From: an uncultured Oscillospiraceae bacterium
GTDB lineage: Bacteria; Bacillota; Clostridia; Oscillospirales; Oscillospiraceae
NCBI GenBank assembly: GCA_947628265.1
Contig: CANQZF010000033.1
Span: 1 to 11,503 of the forward strand
Length of the DNA stretch: 11,503 nt
Direction: 5' to 3'
Every line of letters starts with the position of its first letter. The first letter of the stretch is position 1. Below are positions 7,019 through 11,503 of this stretch, piece after piece. Made by a program: the position numbers and the translations under genes. The notes beneath the pieces were generated by a model, which was not told where the DNA came from, ran no database searches, and saw only the letters and a program-made list of their open reading frames with translations.

Positions 7019-7843
7019 ATGGACGACAGAAGAAGACCCCTTCCCAAGAAGGGAAAACCGGCGGACAGCCGCCCTCCCCGCCGGGAGAAGCCGGAGGAGG
7101 AGACGGAGGAGAGCTATCTGGAGGGCCGCAACGCCGTCACCGAGGCGCTGCGGGCCGGAAGGACCCTCAATAAGCTCTTCGTGGCCTCCGGGGACACCGA
7201 CGCCGGCCTTCGGCGCATCGTGGCACAGGCCCGGGACGCCGGGGCAGTGATCGTGGAGGTGGACCGGCGCAAGCTGGACGCCATGAGCGCCACCGGGGCG
7301 CACCAGGGCGTCATGGCCCTGGCCGCCGTCAAGGAATACTGCACCGTTCAGGACATCCTGGACGCCGCCCGGGAGAAGGGGGAGCCGCCCCTCATCATTC
7401 TCTGCGACGAGGTCTCCGACGGCCACAACCTGGGGGCCATCATCCGCACCGGCGAGTGCGCCGGGGCCCACGGGGTCATCATCCCCAAGCGAAGGAGCGC
7501 CTCCCTCACCGCCGTGGTCTCCAAGACCTCTGCGGGGGCGGTGGAATATATGCCCGTGGCCCGGGTCCCCAACCTCTCGGCGGCTATCCGGGAGCTGAAA
7601 GACGCCGGGGTGTGGATCTACGGCACGGCGGCGGACGCGGAAAAGAGCGTCTATGATACCGACCTCACCGGCCCCATGGCCCTGGTCATCGGCTCGGAGG
7701 GGGAGGGCATGCGCCGCCTCATCACCGAGAGCTGTGATTTCACCCTCTCCATCCCCATGAAGGGGCATATCTCCTCCCTCAACGCCTCGGCCAGCGCCGC
7801 CATAGTGCTCTATGAGGCCCTGAGACAGAGAAGCGCCAAGTGA
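7019..7843 (+). CDS. rlmB: TrmH/SpoU family 23S rRNA 2'-O-methyltransferase, RlmB-like
   Basis: 274 residues. RlmB methylates the 2'-O of G2251 in 23S rRNA, near the peptidyl-transferase P loop, with SAM as donor. Residues 1-31 are a charged, low-complexity extension; 34-105 form the substrate-binding domain (LEGRNAVTEAL, ATGAHQGVMAL); 125-270 form the SPOUT knot. Motif 1 is DEVSDGHNLGAIIRTGECAGAHGVI (130-154), motif 2 LVIGSEGEGM (222-231), motif 3 IPMKGHISSLNASASAAIVLYE (245-266), the last giving the deep trefoil knot that binds SAM. One oddity is Gly135 where DPHN is usual. The ATG is 3 bases after the metK stop, so the two are probably co-transcribed, though the ribosome site is weak (AGG 6 bases ahead). 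RlmB is preferred over TrmH-like tRNA enzymes because of the N-terminal domain; the exact target base is inferred. Confidence 0.88.
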   Translation: MDDRRRPLPKKGKPADSRPPRREKPEEETEESYLEGRNAVTEALRAGRTLNKLFVASGDTDAGLRRIVAQARDAGAVIVEVDRRKLDAMSATGAHQGVMALAAVKEYCTVQDILDAAREKGEPPLIILCDEVSDGHNLGAIIRTGECAGAHGVIIPKRRSASLTAVVSKTSAGAVEYMPVARVPNLSAAIRELKDAGVWIYGTAADAEKSVYDTDLTGPMALVIGSEGEGMRRLITESCDFTLSIPMKGHISSLNASASAAIVLYEALRQRSAK

Positions 7844-7850
7844 TCAAAGC

Positions 7851-7881
7851 GGCAGAAGCGGGATAAGCGCCCACTTTTGCC
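7851..7881 (+). other. Intergenic hairpin after rlmB
   Basis: GGCAGAAG (7851-7858) pairs with CTTTTGCC (7874-7881) with one G-T pair, then a C/A mismatch and GGG/CCC inside, loop ATAAGCG. No T-tract follows, so it is not a standard terminator. It could protect or divide the transcript between rlmB and the next gene. Confidence 0.4.
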
Positions 7882-7928
7882 ACCTCATCCCCCGGGGCGG
7901 GAGCCTCGGAGAATTTGGAGGTCTTTAT

Positions 7929-10448
7929 ATGGCAAACGATAAAAATTTTCTGGACGAGCTGGACATGGACCTTTCGGGGGACTACGCCGCCGACGAAAGC
8001 GGCGTGACCCTCGAGTCCATTTTGGCCGAGTTCAAGGGCGGCGCGGCCCCCGATGGGGACAAGTCCGCCTCCGGCGAGGAGCTTCGACGCGAAACGGACA
8101 AGATCCTCAGCAAAGCTCTTGGGAACGGCGCTCCCGCGCCGGAGCCGGAGCCCGCGCCGGAGCCGGAGGAGCCGGCGACCGCCGTGACGCCTCCCGCGCC
8201 GGCGGGGGAGGACAGCTCCACCCGGTCCCGCCGCGTCCGGAGCCTCTTCCGGCAGAGCCCCCCCGACGGGGAGGAGGACGAGCCCGCGCCGGAGCCCAAA
8301 AAGCCGGAGCCCAAACGGCCCCGCCGCCACGCCTTCCCCTCCCGGAACATGGAGGCGCCCCCGGAGCCGGCGTATGAGACGCCCCCGGAGATCGACCTGT
8401 CCGTCTTTGACGAGCCCGACGGGGACGGGGAGGAACAAAAGAAGGACACAAGCTTTGAGGACTTCTATAACTCCCTTGTGGGCGGCGACGCCGCCCCCGC
8501 GCCGGAGGAGCCCCGGGATGTCCCGGATTTCTCCGAGATCGAGGAGGCCGTGGAGAGGACCATTGAGCGCGGGGAGGCCGAGGAGAAGGGCGATGAGCGC
8601 CGCCAGGGGCTCTTCGGAAAGCTCTTCGCCGGCCGCCGCGAGGAGGACGAGGACGACGACGAGGACGACGTTCGCCGCTGGGAGGGCCGGAGCGCTGAAC
8701 GGAGCTCTGACCGGAGCCGGAGAGGGGCTTCCGGGACGGACACCTCCGACGGGCGTGCCGAGAGGGAGGTCCCCGAGGACGACGGGTATATCGACTACGG
8801 CCCTGAGCCGGATTTCAAGGCGGAGGCCCAGCGCTACGCCGCCAGGGTGCCCTCTTTGCGCCTCCGGCTTTTGGGGGCCACGGCGCTCACGGTGGTGGCG
8901 GTGATCTTCACCGTCCTCTTTACCCGGGGCTCCGCGCCCTTCGGGGTGGAGCGGGCCGCCACGGCCTCCGGCGTCCTGATGATTTTGGAGCTTTTGGTGA
9001 TGGCCCTGGGCCTCGACGTGCTCATCCGGGGCCTTGAGGACATTTTGACCCTGTCCCCGGGCACGGAGTCGCTGGTGTTCGTCTCCTGCGCCGTGTCGGT
9101 GCTGGACGGCTTCCAGATGCTGCTCACCGGGAATTTTGAGCGGGGCCTGCCCATGGCGGCGGTGTCCGCCGTCTCGCTCCTGGTGGCCATGAGCGCCAGG
9201 AAATCCGCGTATATGGCGATGTGCGACTCCCTGCGCTCCGCCGCCTCCTCCGGCGTCTCCTACGGCGTCACGGTGGATTACGACAACATGGAGGACCGGA
9301 GCATCCTGAAAAAGCTCCCCGGGGAGCGGACCGGATTTTATAATAAGCTGGCGGCCCCCGACCTATCAGAGAACCTCTACGACAGCTTATCGCCCCTGCT
9401 CATTGTCGTCTCCTTCGTCCTGGCGTTTTTGGCCACGGTGTGCCACAACGCACCGGAGGCCTTCGCCCACAGCTTTTCCATCCTCACCGCCGTCTCGGCG
9501 GCCTTCCCCGCCACGGCCCTGTTCGCCCTGCCCTTCAAATACGCCGCCTCCAACCTGCGCAAGGCCGGGGCGGCCCTGGCCGGATACGTGGGGGCGGAGG
9601 ACATCTACGGCTCCGACGGGGCCCTCATCACCGATCAGGACATCTTCCCCGTGGGTTCGGTGTCCATGAGCGGCGTGAAGATCTTTGAGGGCATGGACCC
9701 CGGGCTTGTCATGGTGGACACGGCCTCCCTCATCATCGCCTCGGGCTCCGGCCTCACCCGGGTCTTTGAGGAGCTTTTGAGCAACCAGGGCCTCACCAGG
9801 GCCCGGGTGGACGAGTTTGCCTGTTACGACGGCGGCGGCATCGGCGGCGTCATAGGCGGTAAGCGCGTCTTAGTGGGCACCGGGGCCTTCATGAGCCTCA
9901 TGGGCCTTCGGGTGCCGGAGAACATCAACACCACAAGCTCCGTCTTCGCCGCCGTCAACGACGAGCTGGCGGGGGTCTTCTCCATGGAGTACGTCCCCTC
10001 CAACTCCGTCCAGTCGGCCTTAGTGGCGCTTCTGGGGACCAGCACCAACCTTTTGATGGCCGTCCGGGACTTCAACGTCACCCCCAACACCGTCAAGCAG
10101 AAATTCAAGGTCTCCATGGACGGCGTGGAGTATCTGCCCATCGAGACCACCTACGACCTGAGCCAGAGCGCCGTCCCCACCGACGCCGGCATCTCGGCGG
10201 TGCTGGTGCGCGCGGGCCTCGCCCCCTTCGCGGAGGTCATCACCAGGGGCCGGCTTTTGAAGCTCATCACCCAGCTCAACACCTGCGTCACCGCCATCGG
10301 CACGGCCCTCTCGGTGGTCATCATGTTCTTCCTGTGCTGGGCCGGGGCCTTCGCCTCCGCCAGCGCCATGAATATCTTCCTCTTCATGTCCGTCATCGGC
10401 ATTGCGGTTTACATAATGAGCCAAGCCACCCGCAAAAAGATGAAGTGA
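7929..10448 (+). CDS. Degenerate P1B-type ATPase-like membrane protein with acidic N-terminus
   Basis: 839 residues, function unknown. Residues 1-300 are disordered: Pro-Glu-Ala repeats (68-82), basic PKKPEPKRPRR (122-133), an acidic EEDEDDDEDD run (238-247). Residues 310-839 follow a P1B ATPase: eight hydrophobic segments (about 312-332, 344-364, 380-398, 406-424, 488-504, 515-534, 783-804, 810-832), with four before a shortened A-domain loop, two before the P/N domains and two after. FPATALFALP (526-535) sits where CPCALxxAxP is expected; TDQDIFPVG (568-576) where DKTGTLTEG is expected; GGGIGGVIGGKRVLVGTGAFM (635-655) matches the nucleotide-domain GxGVxGxVxGxxVxVGN; MAVRDF (710-715) replaces the TGDN motif; no TGE and no GDGxND are present. 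Catalysis is therefore unlikely. The ATG has GGAGGT about 6 bases ahead. It lies 85 bases after rlmB and may share its transcript. A role as scaffold or sensor at the membrane is a guess. Confidence 0.8.
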   Translation: MANDKNFLDELDMDLSGDYAADESGVTLESILAEFKGGAAPDGDKSASGEELRRETDKILSKALGNGAPAPEPEPAPEPEEPATAVTPPAPAGEDSSTRSRRVRSLFRQSPPDGEEDEPAPEPKKPEPKRPRRHAFPSRNMEAPPEPAYETPPEIDLSVFDEPDGDGEEQKKDTSFEDFYNSLVGGDAAPAPEEPRDVPDFSEIEEAVERTIERGEAEEKGDERRQGLFGKLFAGRREEDEDDDEDDVRRWEGRSAERSSDRSRRGASGTDTSDGRAEREVPEDDGYIDYGPEPDFKAEAQRYAARVPSLRLRLLGATALTVVAVIFTVLFTRGSAPFGVERAATASGVLMILELLVMALGLDVLIRGLEDILTLSPGTESLVFVSCAVSVLDGFQMLLTGNFERGLPMAAVSAVSLLVAMSARKSAYMAMCDSLRSAASSGVSYGVTVDYDNMEDRSILKKLPGERTGFYNKLAAPDLSENLYDSLSPLLIVVSFVLAFLATVCHNAPEAFAHSFSILTAVSAAFPATALFALPFKYAASNLRKAGAALAGYVGAEDIYGSDGALITDQDIFPVGSVSMSGVKIFEGMDPGLVMVDTASLIIASGSGLTRVFEELLSNQGLTRARVDEFACYDGGGIGGVIGGKRVLVGTGAFMSLMGLRVPENINTTSSVFAAVNDELAGVFSMEYVPSNSVQSALVALLGTSTNLLMAVRDFNVTPNTVKQKFKVSMDGVEYLPIETTYDLSQSAVPTDAGISAVLVRAGLAPFAEVITRGRLLKLITQLNTCVTAIGTALSVVIMFFLCWAGAFASASAMNIFLFMSVIGIAVYIMSQATRKKMK

Positions 10449-10491
10449 CGGGGGATATTGAAAAATTCACCATAAAATCGGCAAAAAACAG

Positions 10492-10520
10492 TTGTCTTTT
10501 CGGTCAAAACGTATTATAAT
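10492..10520 (+). promoter_or_regulatory. Sigma-A type promoter of the EF-G-like gene
   Basis: TTGTCT (10492-10497), 17 bases, perfect TATAAT (10515-10520). The predicted start near 10527 gives a leader of about 48 bases. The surrounding bases are AT-rich, in contrast to the coding sequence. No terminator hairpin is visible between the upstream stop at 10448 and this promoter, so read-through is possible. Confidence 0.75.
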
Positions 10521-10574
10521 ATTTGCTTGGTACGGACTTCTTTCCGACACACTTACTAAAACTACGAGAGGATC

Positions 10575-11503
10575 ATGAGATTTATGGGCTACGCTGCTGA
10601 AAAAATCCGCAATATCGCGCTCCTTGGCCACGGCGGGAGCGGAAAGACCACCCTGGCCGAGAGTATGCTTTTCGTCTCCGGCGCCATCACCCGTCAGGGG
10701 AGCGTCACCTCCGGCAACACCGTCTCCGACTACGACGCCGAGGAACAGAAGCGCCAGACGAGTATCGCCGCCACCACCATGTTCGCGGAGTTCAAGGGCT
10801 ACAAGATCAACATCATCGACACCCCGGGCTACTTCGACTTCGTGGGCGAGGTCTTTGAGGCCCTGCGCGTGGCCGACACCGCCGTCATCTGCATCTCCGC
10901 CAAGGACCAGATGAACGTGGGCGCGGAGAAGGCCTGGAAATATGTGAATGACCGGAACCTCCCTAGGGCCGTGTACGTATCCAAGGTGGACGAGGAGCAC
11001 GCCAACTTCGAAAAGGCCTTCGACACCATCCGCGGCGCCTTCGGCTCCTCCGTCTGCGCCCTCACCGAGCCCATCATGGAGGGCGAGAAGGTCGTGGGCA
11101 TCGTGGACGTCCTCAAGAAAAAGGCCTACAAGTTCGTGGGCGGCAAGCGTCAGGAGACCCAGATGCCCGCCGACCTCCAGGGCAAGGTGGAGGAGCACTA
11201 CTCCGAGCTCGTGGAGAACGCCGCCGGCACTAGCGAGGAGCTGATGGAGAAGTATTTTGAGGAGGGCGAGCTCTCCGAGCAGGAGGTCTACGACGCTCTC
11301 GGCATCGGCATCGCCCAGGGTGAGATCTGCCCCGTCTTCTTCGGCAGCGCCGCCACCGGCCTTGGCACCGAGGTCTTCATGGACAGCGTCCTCAACATGT
11401 TCCCCGCTCCCCGGGAGGGCGGCGAGCCCGTGGACGGCTCCGCCCCCACCAAGCTCATCGTCTACAAGACCATCTCCGACCAGTTCGGCAAGTTCAGCCT
11501 CTT
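10575..11503 (+). CDS. EF-G-like translation GTPase (EF-G2 type), 3' end missing
   Basis: The first 309 codons, under half of the usual 690, run off the window without a stop. The G domain is complete: G1 GHGGSGKTT (18-26), a switch-1 region with RQTSI (60-64), G3 DTPG (82-85), G4 SKVD (136-139). Canonical EF-G has AHIDAGKTT, DTPGHVDF and NKxD; the GHGGSGKT P-loop and Tyr in place of the catalytic His (DTPGYFDF) place it with the EF-G2-like paralogue group rather than the housekeeping fusA. The KIRNIALLGHGG opening is typical of that group. It would bind ribosomes in a GTP-dependent way; whether it translocates, and under what conditions it is needed, is not established for the group. The ATG at 10575 has AGAGG only 3 bases ahead; the in-frame ATG at 10584 (12 bases away) is an equally good alternative that drops three residues. 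Confidence 0.88.
   Translation, partial: MRFMGYAAEKIRNIALLGHGGSGKTTLAESMLFVSGAITRQGSVTSGNTVSDYDAEEQKRQTSIAATTMFAEFKGYKINIIDTPGYFDFVGEVFEALRVADTAVICISAKDQMNVGAEKAWKYVNDRNLPRAVYVSKVDEEHANFEKAFDTIRGAFGSSVCALTEPIMEGEKVVGIVDVLKKKAYKFVGGKRQETQMPADLQGKVEEHYSELVENAAGTSEELMEKYFEEGELSEQEVYDALGIGIAQGEICPVFFGSAATGLGTEVFMDSVLNMFPAPREGGEPVDGSAPTKLIVYKTISDQFGKFSL

Overview
The window is a GC-rich stretch of bacterial chromosome. High GC, near-consensus Shine-Dalgarno sites in front of ATG, GTG and TTG starts, sigma-A type promoters with TATAAT boxes, and the protein types (YjbR plus EVE-like fusion, MATE transporter, EF-G2-like GTPase) suggest a GC-rich Clostridia lineage such as Oscillospiraceae, probably gut-associated. 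That placement is inference from style and gene content; no rRNA or other decisive marker is present.

Layout. (1) Bases 1-1693, plus strand: a tightly packed run of three genes, namely a TlpA/ResA-like thioredoxin cut by the window edge, a GNAT acetyltransferase, and a two-domain YjbR/EVE-like protein. It ends in a rho-independent terminator at 1753-1778. (2) 1777-3183, minus strand: a MATE efflux transporter with its own promoter and a GTG start; its stop codon overlaps the T-tract of the opposing terminator. (3) About 3184-4769: 1.5 kb without a credible gene, filled with some 15 palindromic units built on a GCCGTAGGGGCCG...CGGCCC theme. Two longer sequences there also occur as nested inverted pairs (54 bp identical, and about 84 bp at about 89 percent). 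(4) 4770-5651, minus: a rhomboid-like membrane protein that seems to lack the catalytic His and the GxSG motif and carries a C-terminal zinc-binding domain. (5) From 5855, plus strand: metK (SAM synthetase), then rlmB (a SAM-dependent 23S rRNA methyltransferase) 3 bases later, then a large membrane protein of 839 residues. (6) From 10575 to the window end: the first 309 codons of an EF-G-like GTPase behind its own strong promoter.

How genes relate: metK makes the methyl donor that RlmB uses, and the two probably share a transcript. A perfect dyad overlaps the likely metK extended -10, and no SAM riboswitch fits upstream. The 839-residue protein is the most unusual gene. From residue 310 its membrane layout and soluble segments follow a heavy-metal (P1B-type) P-type ATPase, but every catalytic signature I can place (TGE, CPC, DKTGT, TGD, GDGxND) is altered or gone, and a 300-residue acidic, proline-rich, disordered segment is fused in front. 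It looks like a conserved pseudoenzyme of unknown function.
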